DNA of 17,288 bases from Desulfobacula sp. GTDB taxonomy: Bacteria > Desulfobacterota > Desulfobacteria > Desulfobacterales > Desulfobacteraceae. Position numbers and translations under genes: made by a program. The stretch is taken from assembly GCF_021107415.1 (NCBI RefSeq), contig NZ_JAIOSW010000115.1, positions 1 to 17,288 of the forward strand, written 5' to 3'. Below, one piece after another: positions 7,720 through 16,315 of this stretch. The notes below the pieces were generated by a model. It had not been told where the DNA came from. It saw only the letters and a program-made list of their open reading frames with translations, and did not search any database. Position 1 is the stretch's first letter; every line of letters begins with the position of its first letter.

Positions 7720-7812
7720 ATGAAAGAACTCATGGTAAAATTATTTATAATTGGTGTTTTGATTGCTGGGTATGCAATGCCGGTATTGGCTGGTGGCAAC
7801 GGAGGACCTTAA
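7720..7812 (+). CDS. 30-residue secreted micropeptide precursor
   Basis: A very short but well-formed gene: AAAGGAG (7707-7713) precedes the ATG at 7720, and the TAA at 7812 is followed by a strong terminator. The product has a charged start (MKELMVK), a hydrophobic core at residues 8-19 and a signal-peptidase-I-like site with V22 at -3 and A24 at -1. That leaves GGNGGP as the mature product; an alternative cut after A19 would leave MPVLAGGNGGP. I know no family for it. A dedicated sigma-54 promoter, three upstream dyads and a terminator give it a complete transcription unit, which is odd for a random ORF. It lies 593 bp before an oligopeptide-binding lipoprotein gene. A role as a signal peptide is inferred; a small membrane-anchored peptide is the main alternative. 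Confidence 0.7.
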   Translation: MKELMVKLFIIGVLIAGYAMPVLAGGNGGP

Positions 7813-7859
7813 TTCTTCCTTGAATAAAATGTCTGTTTATTAAAATAAAACAGGTTAAG

Positions 7860-7893
7860 AAAAGCACGGTATCATTTCTTCCGTGCTTTTTTT
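7860..7893 (+). terminator. Rho-independent terminator after the micropeptide gene
   Basis: AAAAGCACGG (7860-7869) and CCGTGCTTTT (7881-7890) form a 10-bp stem with an 11-nt loop. The right arm runs into seven T (7887-7893). It lies 47 nt after the micropeptide stop and isolates that gene from everything downstream. Confidence 0.9.
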
Positions 7894-7937
7894 GTCAATT
7901 AATCCTGGTTTCAGAAATATTTTAATAAAATTCAATG

Positions 7938-8317
7938 GTGTCCGGTTAGGCTTTTGTATAAATAAAAATTTTAACAATATTTTTTGGTATTATTATGAAA
8001 AGAATCCTAATTGCAAACAATCGCTCTGCTGAAGCAGAAGAACTCCAAAACCATATCAAATAGTACTGAAATTACAGCAGTAGAAAAGCCTGAGCCTAAA
8101 AAAGAAATCAATCTAGTGGAAGAGATCATCTCCAGGTTCAAAAAAGGGGAAGTCAACCTTCCGACTCTTCCTGAGATCAGCATCCAGTTCAATGATCTGG
8201 TAAAGAGAGGAGCAAATATAGATGAAGTAGCATATTTTTTAAAAAAGGCTCTCTGAGAACCATACAAGGGACGTTCACCACCATTCCCGTTTGACATGCA
8301 AAAATATAGCCGGGCAC
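7938..8317. repeat. Possible small decayed mobile element with imperfect inverted ends
   Basis: The left end GTGTCCGGTTAGGCTTTTG (7938-7956) resembles the inverse of the right end, which reads GTGCCCGGCTATATTTTTG on the minus strand from 8317. About 16 of 23 positions agree over the full compared stretch. AATAAAATT occurs just outside both ends (7924-7932 and 8323-8331), five bases from each, and could be a target duplication or chance in AT-rich DNA. Inside is a broken HDOD-type gene fragment and no transposase. This could be a MITE-like element or insertion scar; confidence is low. Confidence 0.3.
7995..8250 (+). pseudogene. Frameshifted N-terminal remnant of an HDOD-domain protein
   Basis: One frame from ATG 7995 gives MKRILIANNRSAEAEELQNHIK and then stops at TAG 8061-8063. 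The +1 frame takes over and reads TEITAVEKPEPKKEINL, then VEEIISRFKKGEVNLPTLPE, then FNDLVKRGANIDEVAYFLKK, ending at a TGA at 8254-8256. The LPTLPEISIQF ... DEVAYFLKK segment is the start of an HDOD domain (a regulatory HD-related output domain), but the rest of the domain, normally about 180 more residues, is absent. No good ribosome site is seen at 7995. I read it as a decayed gene carrying both a frameshift and a C-terminal truncation, lying between the imperfect inverted ends described separately. A short expressed ORF is less likely. Confidence 0.5.
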
Positions 8318-8338
8318 TACTAAATAAAATTGGCTTAC

Positions 8339-8367
8339 TTGCATATATATCTTTCCTGTGGTAGATT
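8339..8367 (+). promoter_or_regulatory. Possible promoter for the peptide-binding lipoprotein gene
   Basis: TTGCAT (8339-8344) and TAGATT (8362-8367) are exactly 17 nt apart, about 38 bp before the ATG at 8405. Matches to the sigma-70 consensus are moderate (three and four of six). No sigma-54 element was found in this gap. Confidence 0.3.
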
Positions 8368-8404
8368 TTTTCCTCTTTAAACACATGTCACTTTAGGAGA
8401 AAGA

Positions 8405-10051
8405 ATGATGAATCTCTCAGGCCTGTCTTATCTCTTTTTTACAAGTTTTCTTTCCATGACTTTGTTTTTTCTTCCTGGCTGTACAAACCAGGAAGAAAAA
8501 AAAACAACACAAAAGACAGCACCGGAACCCATCCGGGGCGGAATTTACCGGGCACCTTTACGGAACAACCCTGCCACCCTTGATCCTGCCTATGTTCAGG
8601 ATACTTATGGAATCACACTTATCCATCAGATTTTTGACGGGCTTGTCCGGTTTGATCCCTATCTATCGGTTTTACCGGCCCTGGCTGAAACATGGCAAGT
8701 AAAAGAAAAAGGAAAAATATACCGGTTTACCTTAAGGAAAAATGCCCGGTTTCATAACCTGGAACCTGTCACTTCCGGGGATGTGGTATTTTCCATCAGC
8801 AGGCTTTTACGGGCAGATCCTGCTCCGGCTGTGCTGCCCCATCTGCTTAAAATCGTCGGGGCAAAGGAATACAGGGCCGGAATCCAGAAAAATGTCCCGG
8901 GGCTGGACATTGAAAACAAAAGGGTTTTTAATGTCCGCCTGGAAGAATCCCATGTACCCTTTCTGACGGCCCTGGGCATGTACCAGGCTGCCATTATTCC
9001 CCAAAAAGACGTAATCCGGCTGGGGAAGGACTTTGGAAAACATCCCGTGGGAACCGGCCCGTTCAGGTTTGTGTCCTGGGATGAGGGAAAATCCATCTGC
9101 CTTAAGCGGTTTAAAGAGTATTATGCCGGACCTGCCTATCTGAATGAGATCCATTATAAAATTTATCCGGGAGGGCAGGATCCCCAAGTATTGGCTGACT
9201 TTCAGAATGGCAACCTTGAAGAAATGGCAGTCTACGGGGATGTCAAAGGAAAACTTGCAGATACAAAAAAATTTCAATGGTTTCACAGGCCTTCTTTGAG
9301 TCTCTTTTTTTACGGCATGAATGTAAAACATCCCAACCTTGCAAATCCTGACCTGCGAAAAGCCCTTTCCTCTGCCATTAACCGCAAGATATTTGTCAAC
9401 CAAATCTATAAAGGTCGGTTTGAAATTGCAAAAACTATTTTACCCCCTGGTATGCCAGGATATAATCCCTTGAACCGGATGGAGGATTACAACCCGGATC
9501 TTGCCCGCCGGCACTTGAACCAATCCTCTGGCAAAGCACTGGAGGATGTGCCTGAACTGGAGATTGTGTCAGCGCTTCAATTCCCGCGAGTGGAAAAGGA
9601 AATGGCTATGATCAAAGAATTCTGGTCCGGGCTCGGCATAAAGCTTAAGATCAAATATATCACTGACTGGAAAAGCTTTGAAGCCTATTTAAAAACAGAC
9701 GCTGTTCAGATCTACCGGTATGCATGGTTTGCAGATATGCCTGATCCGGACAGTTTTTTATACTCTCTTTTTGCCTCTGAATCCCCTACCAATTTCATGA
9801 AATTTCAGGATGAAAATGTGGACCGGATGCTGTTAACTGCCAGAGGAATTGTGGACCCGGTTGAGCGGGCAAAGACGTACCAGAAAATCGAAGCTGCCAT
9901 CATGACGTCAGCACCCCTGATTCCGCTTTTTTATATGAGTGTGGACCGGGCATATCAATCCTATGTTAAATCCGTAAACGTGAGTGCCCTGGGAGCCCAT
10001 ACCATGCCGCTCAATAAAATCTGGCTGGATAAATCCTCACAAACTAACTGA
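8405..10051 (+). CDS. Oligopeptide-type substrate-binding lipoprotein (SBP_bac_5)
   Basis: Extracytoplasmic solute-binding protein of the DppA/OppA family, 548 residues. The signal peptide ends in a lipobox LPGC, giving lipidation at C26 and anchoring to a membrane. Seen: the family N-terminal core LDPAYVQDTYG at 59-69, LAETWQVKEKGKIYRFTLRK at 93-112 with SGDVVFSISRLL at 124-135, HPVGTGPFRFV further on, and the C-terminal end with YQKIEAAIMTSAPLIPLFYM. AGGAG at 8395-8399 fixes the ATG at 8405. Family members bind peptides, and some bind nickel or sugars, usually for an ABC importer. No permease or ATPase gene is in the window. Instead a membrane histidine kinase starts 20 nt downstream on the same strand, so this protein probably serves sensing. 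The ligand is unknown. Confidence 0.92.
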   Translation: MMNLSGLSYLFFTSFLSMTLFFLPGCTNQEEKKTTQKTAPEPIRGGIYRAPLRNNPATLDPAYVQDTYGITLIHQIFDGLVRFDPYLSVLPALAETWQVKEKGKIYRFTLRKNARFHNLEPVTSGDVVFSISRLLRADPAPAVLPHLLKIVGAKEYRAGIQKNVPGLDIENKRVFNVRLEESHVPFLTALGMYQAAIIPQKDVIRLGKDFGKHPVGTGPFRFVSWDEGKSICLKRFKEYYAGPAYLNEIHYKIYPGGQDPQVLADFQNGNLEEMAVYGDVKGKLADTKKFQWFHRPSLSLFFYGMNVKHPNLANPDLRKALSSAINRKIFVNQIYKGRFEIAKTILPPGMPGYNPLNRMEDYNPDLARRHLNQSSGKALEDVPELEIVSALQFPRVEKEMAMIKEFWSGLGIKLKIKYITDWKSFEAYLKTDAVQIYRYAWFADMPDPDSFLYSLFASESPTNFMKFQDENVDRMLLTARGIVDPVERAKTYQKIEAAIMTSAPLIPLFYMSVDRAYQSYVKSVNVSALGAHTMPLNKIWLDKSSQTN

Positions 10052-10071
10052 ATATTTTCAAAGGAGGGCTT

Positions 10072-11916
10072 TTGTCACGCAGCAAGGAAAGGTTATTGAA
10101 AAAATCCGGATTTATTTCCCTGCGCTATCGATTTATCCTCATCACCTCAATCATGCTCCTGCTCTTGCTGACAAGTCTTGCTCTGGTCCTGGGAATACTT
10201 CAAACCCGGACCATCCGGGGCAGGATTGAAAAGCAGGGGCTGGCCATTGCAAAGAATCTTGCTACCATATCCGTGGATCACCTGATCACTTATAACTATA
10301 TTGCCCTGGAAAAACTGACCAACCAGGCAGTCAATAATCCCGACATCATTTACGTGATTATCCATGACAAGGAAGGAAAGGTGGCCAGCTACAGCAGAAG
10401 GCCTGATCTCCAGAACCGGCTGCTGACAGACAAGGCCAGCCTGAATGCTATTGAAGTAAAAGAACCCCTGATCACAATCCATGTTCCTGAATCGGGTACC
10501 ACTCCTGTCCTGGATGTAGCCGTGCCTGTATACCTTCCCGGTTCCCGGGCCCGGTGGGGAACCATACGGGTCTGCTTATCCCTTGAACTGATGTACCAGC
10601 AGATTCGCCAGACCCTTTGGAGCATTCTTATTCTGGGATCTGTGGCTCTTGCCATTGGTATCCTGATCTCCAACTGGGTCGCCCAGCGGGTCACCCGGCC
10701 CCTGGAAACATTGGTTGGAGCCACCATAGAAGCCGCCCGGGGCAATTTAAAACAAAAAATTTCCATTCACACCCGGGATGAAGTGGAAATCCTGGCATCC
10801 AATTTTTCCTTTATGATCCGGGAAATCCTTGCCCACAAACAGAAATTAGAAAACCAGCTCAAAGAAATCAAACGATTGCAGCAATATGCCGAGAAAATAT
10901 TGGCCACAATGAGTGACGGCCTTTTAGCCGTTGACATGGACGGGATTATTACGGCTGTCAATCCTGCCGCACACACTATCCTGGGTATCCCCCAAAGCCC
11001 TACCGTAAAAGGCTGCCCTGTTTTGAATTTTTTTAATACAGACATGCAGTTCTCAGCTTATATACAACAATCCCTTAAAAACCCTTCAGGCAAAAACCAG
11101 CGCGAAATTCATCTGCAAAGAGGAGAAGATACAAGGATACTCCTGACAGGTTCAGGTGTTCTTGAATCGGATGGGAAAAACCCAAAGCAGCTCATATTCA
11201 ACCTCAATGATATTACTGCTCTTAAAAAGCTTGAGGCCCAAATCCGCCAGGGTCAACGACTTGCCGATCTGGGAACCATGGCTGCCGGCATGGCCCATGA
11301 AATTCGAAATCCCCTTTCTGCCATCAAAACCTATGTGGCACTGCTACCGGAAAAAATTGAAAAACCAGGTTTCCTGGAAAAATTTCAAAGAACTGTTCCC
11401 AGGGAAATCAACCGGCTCAACACCATCATAGAAGAACTCTTAGAGTTGTCAAGACCACCTAAATACAATTTCAATCCAACAGATATCCGGGAGTTGCTAA
11501 GACAGAGCATTGAATTACTGGAAGCGGATTTTAAGGTCAAAGGCATTGACTGCCAATGGGAGATTCCAAAAGAGCTGCCACGGGTCATGGCAGATGCTGA
11601 CCAGCTTGAAAAAGTATTTATCAACCTCATGAAAAATGGAGCTCAGGCAATGCCGAATGGCGGAGTGATCTTCATTCATTCATCCTGTGAAAACACCCGG
11701 GTTATCATAAATTTCAGGGATACCGGCCATGGTTTTTCATCTGAGACAGCAGAAAATATTTTTAACCCGTTTTTTACCACAAAGGCCAAGGGCACGGGAC
11801 TTGGGCTTGCTATTACCCATAAAGTGATTTCGGAACATGGGGGGCAGATAGAAGCAAAAAGCAGAAAAGGTGAAGGCTCCTGTTTTTCAGTCAGCCTGCC
11901 AAAAAGACAGGATTAG
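10072..11916 (+). CDS. Membrane sensor histidine kinase (HAMP-PAS-HisKA-HATPase)
   Basis: Inner-membrane two-component kinase, 614 residues, in NtrB/AtoS/ZraS style. Order: TM1 at about 21-43, periplasmic sensor about 44-180, TM2 about 181-203, HAMP about 204-256, coiled coil 256-272, PAS about 273-380, HisKA with H409 in MAAGMAHEIRNPLSAIK, and HATPase with N522 in NLMKNGAQAM, D550 in RDTGHGF and FNPFFTTKAKGTGLGLA. It starts at TTG 10072 behind a strong AAGGAGG (10061-10067), and no better start exists. It follows the lipoprotein gene by 20 nt, so the two are probably co-transcribed. Its stop overlaps the stop of the convergent sigma-54 response regulator, the likely partner. The lipoprotein may present a ligand to its periplasmic domain (inference). 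Confidence 0.93.
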   Translation: MSRSKERLLKKSGFISLRYRFILITSIMLLLLLTSLALVLGILQTRTIRGRIEKQGLAIAKNLATISVDHLITYNYIALEKLTNQAVNNPDIIYVIIHDKEGKVASYSRRPDLQNRLLTDKASLNAIEVKEPLITIHVPESGTTPVLDVAVPVYLPGSRARWGTIRVCLSLELMYQQIRQTLWSILILGSVALAIGILISNWVAQRVTRPLETLVGATIEAARGNLKQKISIHTRDEVEILASNFSFMIREILAHKQKLENQLKEIKRLQQYAEKILATMSDGLLAVDMDGIITAVNPAAHTILGIPQSPTVKGCPVLNFFNTDMQFSAYIQQSLKNPSGKNQREIHLQRGEDTRILLTGSGVLESDGKNPKQLIFNLNDITALKKLEAQIRQGQRLADLGTMAAGMAHEIRNPLSAIKTYVALLPEKIEKPGFLEKFQRTVPREINRLNTIIEELLELSRPPKYNFNPTDIRELLRQSIELLEADFKVKGIDCQWEIPKELPRVMADADQLEKVFINLMKNGAQAMPNGGVIFIHSSCENTRVIINFRDTGHGFSSETAENIFNPFFTTKAKGTGLGLAITHKVISEHGGQIEAKSRKGEGSCFSVSLPKRQD

Positions 11917-13322
11917 GAATCATTTTGCTCCCGGATAAGATCCAAAGCTTTCATTTTCTGCATAAGGGTGTTTCTGTGAATTCCGAGAAGATTGGATGTC
12001 CAGGTCTGGTTCCACCGGCAGTTCTGAAGAGCCCGCAGGATGTAGAGGCGTTCAAAAGACTGGCGGGCCTGGATCAAGCCCTTATTTTCCCAGGTACCAT
12101 CCTGGCTCCCTTTCATGGATTCCCTGTGGAATAAAAGATCAAAAGGAAGGTCTTTTTCATCAATGAATTGATTTTCCGATCCCAGCACCACCATCCGTTC
12201 GATAAGGTTTTCCAGCTCACGAATATTCCCGGGCCATGAATAGGCCTCCAGCACAGCAAGGGCATCCCTGGTAAAGCCTTTTATACTTTTATTCATCTGG
12301 CGGTTGAATCTGTCCAGAAAAAATTTTGCCAAAAGCGGGACATCACCCTTACGGCTGCAAAGGGGCGGCAGCAATACGGGAACCACATTAAGCCTGAAAT
12401 AGAGATCATCCCTGAGTGTACCTTGCCTCACCATTTCATCCAGGCTGGTGTTTGTGGCGGCAACAATTCGGACATCCACTTTAATGGTGCGATGGCTGCC
12501 CACCCGTGCAAATTCCCGTTCCTGGACAAACCTTAACAGCTTTGCCTGGAACTCAAGTTTTAAGCAGGAAATTTCATCCAGAAAAATGGTACCCTGGTGG
12601 GCAAATTCAAACTTACCAATGGTTTGTTTATGGGCTCCGGTAAAGGCTCCTTTTTCATGGCCGAATAATTCTGCTTCCATGAGTTCTGCCGGTATGGCTG
12701 CACAATTAATGGCAACAAAGGGTTTATCTTTGCGCAGGCTTTGGTTGTGAACTGCCCAGGCGATCAATTCCTTTCCGGTTCCGCTCTCTCCTGTGATCAG
12801 GACATTGCTTGACGTCTTGGCAACTTTTGCAATCAGATTAAACACGGCAGCCATTTTTTTTGACTTGCTGATAATTTTGCTCTGCCCGGATCCGGAACCT
12901 GCCTGGGACTTGTGAAAACTGACTTCTTTTGCAAGATTTCGTTTTAATAACACCTTTTCCAGCCGATTCAATATGATTTCATGGTCAAATGGTTTTGTAA
13001 TATAGTCATAGGCACCGTGGCTAAAGGAATCCGTGGCTTCCTGGGCACGATCAACAGCAGAAACCATGATGATATCCAGGTTCTTATCATAGGCCTTGAG
13101 CCGCTTTAAGGTTTCAATTCCGTTCATTTCAGGCATTACAATGTCCAGAAAAACAAGATCAAACACCTGATTTTTAATCTCTTCAACCGCCTTGAACCCG
13201 CTGTCAACACAGACAACATCGTAATCATCCTCAAGGATCACCCTTAAGGCATCCCTTATGGCTTCATCATCATCTACCACCAGAATCCGTGCATGTATTG
13301 AAACGATATTGTTCTCAGTCAA
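11913..13322 (-). CDS. Sigma-54-dependent response regulator (NtrC family)
   Basis: Enhancer-binding transcription activator of 469 residues. Receiver (about 11-125) with acidic VVDDDE, phospho-acceptor D60 and K110. Sigma-54 AAA+ domain (about 148-380) with Walker A GESGTGKE at 178-185, intact sigma-54 loop GAFTGA at 225-230, Walker B GTIFLDE at 244-250 and SWPGNIRELENL at 362-373. Fis-type helix-turn-helix at about 421-465. The intact GAFTGA means it should activate RpoN promoters. The start is TTG 13322, with AAGGA about ten bases upstream. It converges on the membrane kinase and overlaps it by 4 nt (TTAG holds both stops). The micropeptide gene has the only clear sigma-54 promoter seen in the window, making it a candidate target. 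Confidence 0.95.
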   Translation of the reverse strand: MTENNIVSIHARILVVDDDEAIRDALRVILEDDYDVVCVDSGFKAVEEIKNQVFDLVFLDIVMPEMNGIETLKRLKAYDKNLDIIMVSAVDRAQEATDSFSHGAYDYITKPFDHEIILNRLEKVLLKRNLAKEVSFHKSQAGSGSGQSKIISKSKKMAAVFNLIAKVAKTSSNVLITGESGTGKELIAWAVHNQSLRKDKPFVAINCAAIPAELMEAELFGHEKGAFTGAHKQTIGKFEFAHQGTIFLDEISCLKLEFQAKLLRFVQEREFARVGSHRTIKVDVRIVAATNTSLDEMVRQGTLRDDLYFRLNVVPVLLPPLCSRKGDVPLLAKFFLDRFNRQMNKSIKGFTRDALAVLEAYSWPGNIRELENLIERMVVLGSENQFIDEKDLPFDLLFHRESMKGSQDGTWENKGLIQARQSFERLYILRALQNCRWNQTWTSNLLGIHRNTLMQKMKALDLIREQNDS

Positions 13323-13463
13323 AACTATAAAATCCTTTCTTTTTGCCCATCCATATCCCTCAGGACTGTTTTCACATCATCACGAATACTACAGATTCTT
13401 TTTTTTTACCATAGTTTACAAAAATTTTCAGGGCAGGGAATTATTTCAAGATCTTTCACCGGT

Positions 13464-13469
13464 ATTATA
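13464..13469 (-). promoter_or_regulatory. Possible -10 box for the response regulator gene
   Basis: The minus strand carries a perfect TATAAT, about 140 nt upstream of the TTG start, with only a weak -35 partner (TGGATT at 17 nt). The whole 13323-13672 gap separates two divergent signalling genes and should hold promoters for both. It also contains a 6-bp dyad TACCAT-GGAT-ATGGTA (13540-13555), and TTGAAC (13518) lies 16 nt before TACCAT as a weak plus-strand promoter. No coding ORF is seen here. Confidence 0.3.
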
Positions 13470-13672
13470 AGATTTCAAATCATTCTAATCCAGCCGGGTT
13501 CAGGCAGTGCAGAAAAATTGAACTTGCTCTTGTGAGCCATACCATGGATATGGTACACATTATCGATTGAACAGGAAGACTGCCTTTTTTGGCAAAATAG
13601 GCGGCTGATTTTATTTTTTTTTAATATGCCGATATGGATTAGAACATAACCCTGTGTTTGAGAGTATGTCCT

Positions 13673-16315
13673 ATGAAAAAATTTTTAGTTCTTTTTTTAA
13701 TTCTCCTTTTTCAGTACAGCTTTTCTTATCCGCTTTATGCCGATTCAACAATAAAAGTCGGGATACACAATAACGAACCGCTAATATTCATCGATGCCGA
13801 TGGCAAAGGGAAGGGTATCTTTGCTGATATCATAGAATATGTGGCTTCTCAAGAGGGATGGCAGATTGAATATATGCCTGGAACCTGGCAGCAATGCCTG
13901 TCAAGACTTGAAAACAATCAGATCGATATTCTCTGCACCATCGCTTTTTCCACGACCAGAGATAAACTGTATGACTTTAACAAGGAAAACCTGCTGACCA
14001 ACTGGGCGCAGCTTTATACAGCCAGAAATTCCCATATCAAAGCCATTACGGGTTTAGCAGGAAGAAAACTGGCTGTTTTAAATGAAGATATTCACTATGC
14101 TGCTCCAGAAGGGAAAAACGGTGAGTTTCTTGCTGCGATAGACAGGCATATTAAATTATTAAAAAGCGATGAAAACTCTGTTTACTACCGGTCATTGGAA
14201 AAATGGTTTGGAGTTGTTTCCGGAAAATTGGCGTTTCCCTTATGGAGTAAATGGGGTATCGCAGTCATATTGGGACTAGTTATATTTCTCTTTCTGGGCA
14301 GCCTGTTTTTAAGAGACCTGGTAAGGGCCAGGACAAGGGAACTGACCATTGAACTGAACCATCGTCGGCAAACAGAAAAAAAACTCAAAGAAGCCTACAA
14401 TATCATCAATAGAAGTCCTGTGGTTGCAGTACTCTGGAGGAATGTGAAAGAATGGCCGATTGAGTTTGTATCTGATAATGCAATAGACCTGTTTGGTTAT
14501 AGCATGGAAGAATTTACTTCCGGTCAGGTATCTTATGTAGAGACGGTTTACTCTGATGATCTGAATCGGGTAGTAAAAGAGGTGTTAACTTTCAGAAAAA
14601 ATAAATTAAGAATTAGTTTTACTCATAAACCATATCGAATTATTACAAAAAATGGAACGATAAAGTGGGTTAATCACAGAACATATATGCGAAGGGACAA
14701 TCAGGGGATCATTACCCATTTCGAGGGTGTGGTTGTTGATATTACAGATCGAAAACAGGCGGAGGAGGACTTAAGGGAAAGTGAAGAAAAATACCGAGAC
14801 ATCCTCAAAAATATTGATGACGGCTATTTTGAAGTAGATATTACCGGAAACTTCACCTTTTTTAATGATTCATTGTGCAGAATGCTTGGATATCCCAAGG
14901 ATGAATTATTCGGAATGAATAACCGGGAATATATGGACAAAAAACATTCTCAAAAGATTTATCAAGCCTTTAACAAGGTATCCCGGACGGGCAAATCTAC
15001 AAAAGCGCTTGACTGGAGTTTTATTAAAAAAGATGGTTCTATCTGTTTTGCTGAAACGGTTGTATCTCTTATAACAGATTCAAATGACAAGAAAATCGGT
15101 TTTAGAGGCATTGCCAGAGATATTACGGATCGCAAACTACTTGAGGACCAACTCCGCCAGGCCCAGAAGATGGAATCCATCGGTACACTTACCGGAGGCA
15201 TTGCCCATGATTTTAATAATATACTCTATATGATTATCGGAAATGTGGAACTGGCACTTCAAAACATCCCGGAATGGAACCCCATTTATACCAATCTTAA
15301 AAAGATCAAGACTGCCAGTTTAAGGGCAGCAGGAATTGTCAAACAGCTGCTGAATTTCAGCCGAAAGACCGACCCGGACCTCAAGCCCATAGGCATTATA
15401 ACCGTTATTAAAGACGCTCTCAAATTCCTGAACTCAACGATTCCCTCCACCATAAAAATTCAAAAAAAGATCACTGACAAGGAAATAACGATCCTCGCTG
15501 ATCCAATCCAGATCAATCAAATCCTGATGAATATCTGCATCAATGCCTCCCAGGCAATGGAGGAGACCGGTGGTATCCTGAAAATCAATGTTGAAAAAGA
15601 ATCTGTGACAGCAGATTCTGCCATCAATTATCCTGACCTGATCCCAGGCAATTATATCAAAATCATGGTAAGCGATGCAGGTCCGGGAATTGAGCCTCAA
15701 CTCATAGACAGAATCTTTGATCCTTATTTTACGACCAAGGAAATCGGAAAAGGCTCGGGCATGGGGCTGGCAGTTGTCCAGGGTATTGTTAAAAGCCACA
15801 ACGGGTCTATTACCGTGGAAAGCCAACTTGGGGAAGGTACCACTTTTATTATTCTTTTCCCCATAGTTGAGGGAAAACCAGAGGTTAAAACTAAAATGAC
15901 GGCTAAACTTCCTCCTGCTGGCAGTGAAACAATACTTTTTGTGGATGATGAAGAATCTATTGCAGATGTAACCGGGCAGATTTTAGAACAGCTTGGGTAT
16001 AGGGTTGAGACCCAAACAAACCCCCAAAAAGCATTGAAACTGTTTCAATCAAAACCTCACGACTTTGATCTGGTCATAACCGATATGACCATGCCGCAGA
16101 TGACGGGCGTTAAATTATCTGAAAAATTAATGGACATCCGCTCTGACATCCCCGTCATCATTTGCACTGGCCACAGTTCCCTCATTGATGAAAAAAAAGC
16201 TGACCAACTTGGGATTGCCGCCTATATTATGAAACCGGTGTCAATGTTGAAAATTGCAAAAGTCATTCGAAAAGTTTTAGATAAAAAAATATCCGGTAAA
16301 CAAGGAGTCTTATGA
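13673..16315 (+). CDS. Hybrid histidine kinase with shortened SBP_bac_3 sensor, two PAS, receiver
   Basis: Membrane hybrid kinase, 880 residues from ATG 13673. A TTG at 13658 adds five residues but spoils the signal peptide [13 protein letters not shown]. Order: signal peptide 1-23; SBP_bac_3-like sensor about 26-180; TM about 194-213; coiled coil; PAS about 243-360; PAS about 375-487; HisKA with H512 in [11 protein letters not shown]; HATPase with N624, SDAGPGI and [18 protein letters not shown]; receiver about 752-870 with VDDEE, phospho-acceptor D804 and K854. The sensor has the lobe-1 start and the C-terminal [11 protein letters not shown] end, but the roughly 80-100 residues usual between LAGRKLAVL...DIHY and the A-PEGKN segment are missing at residues 142-143. 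It has no DNA-binding output, so it passes phosphate on. The next gene starts within its stop codon (ATGA). Confidence 0.92.
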   Translation: MKKFLVLFLILLFQYSFSYPLYADSTIKVGIHNNEPLIFIDADGKGKGIFADIIEYVASQEGWQIEYMPGTWQQCLSRLENNQIDILCTIAFSTTRDKLYDFNKENLLTNWAQLYTARNSHIKAITGLAGRKLAVLNEDIHYAAPEGKNGEFLAAIDRHIKLLKSDENSVYYRSLEKWFGVVSGKLAFPLWSKWGIAVILGLVIFLFLGSLFLRDLVRARTRELTIELNHRRQTEKKLKEAYNIINRSPVVAVLWRNVKEWPIEFVSDNAIDLFGYSMEEFTSGQVSYVETVYSDDLNRVVKEVLTFRKNKLRISFTHKPYRIITKNGTIKWVNHRTYMRRDNQGIITHFEGVVVDITDRKQAEEDLRESEEKYRDILKNIDDGYFEVDITGNFTFFNDSLCRMLGYPKDELFGMNNREYMDKKHSQKIYQAFNKVSRTGKSTKALDWSFIKKDGSICFAETVVSLITDSNDKKIGFRGIARDITDRKLLEDQLRQAQKMESIGTLTGGIAHDFNNILYMIIGNVELALQNIPEWNPIYTNLKKIKTASLRAAGIVKQLLNFSRKTDPDLKPIGIITVIKDALKFLNSTIPSTIKIQKKITDKEITILADPIQINQILMNICINASQAMEETGGILKINVEKESVTADSAINYPDLIPGNYIKIMVSDAGPGIEPQLIDRIFDPYFTTKEIGKGSGMGLAVVQGIVKSHNGSITVESQLGEGTTFIILFPIVEGKPEVKTKMTAKLPPAGSETILFVDDEESIADVTGQILEQLGYRVETQTNPQKALKLFQSKPHDFDLVITDMTMPQMTGVKLSEKLMDIRSDIPVIICTGHSSLIDEKKADQLGIAAYIMKPVSMLKIAKVIRKVLDKKISGKQGVL

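Noticed and set aside
8007..8386. Minus-strand ORFs of 65-125 codons opposite the HDOD remnant
   Set aside because: They have no ribosome site or recognisable domain, and they are antisense to a recognisable HDOD segment.
13479..13491. 13-bp repeat ATCATTCTAATCC shared with the glycerate kinase 3' end
   Set aside because: It is a single short match with no flanking similarity, and one copy is coding; it is probably chance.
13590..13612. Sigma-54-like TGGC...GGC element before the second hybrid kinase
   Set aside because: GG and GC are separated by 11 nt, not 10, and TTGC is missing, so it should not bind sigma-54.
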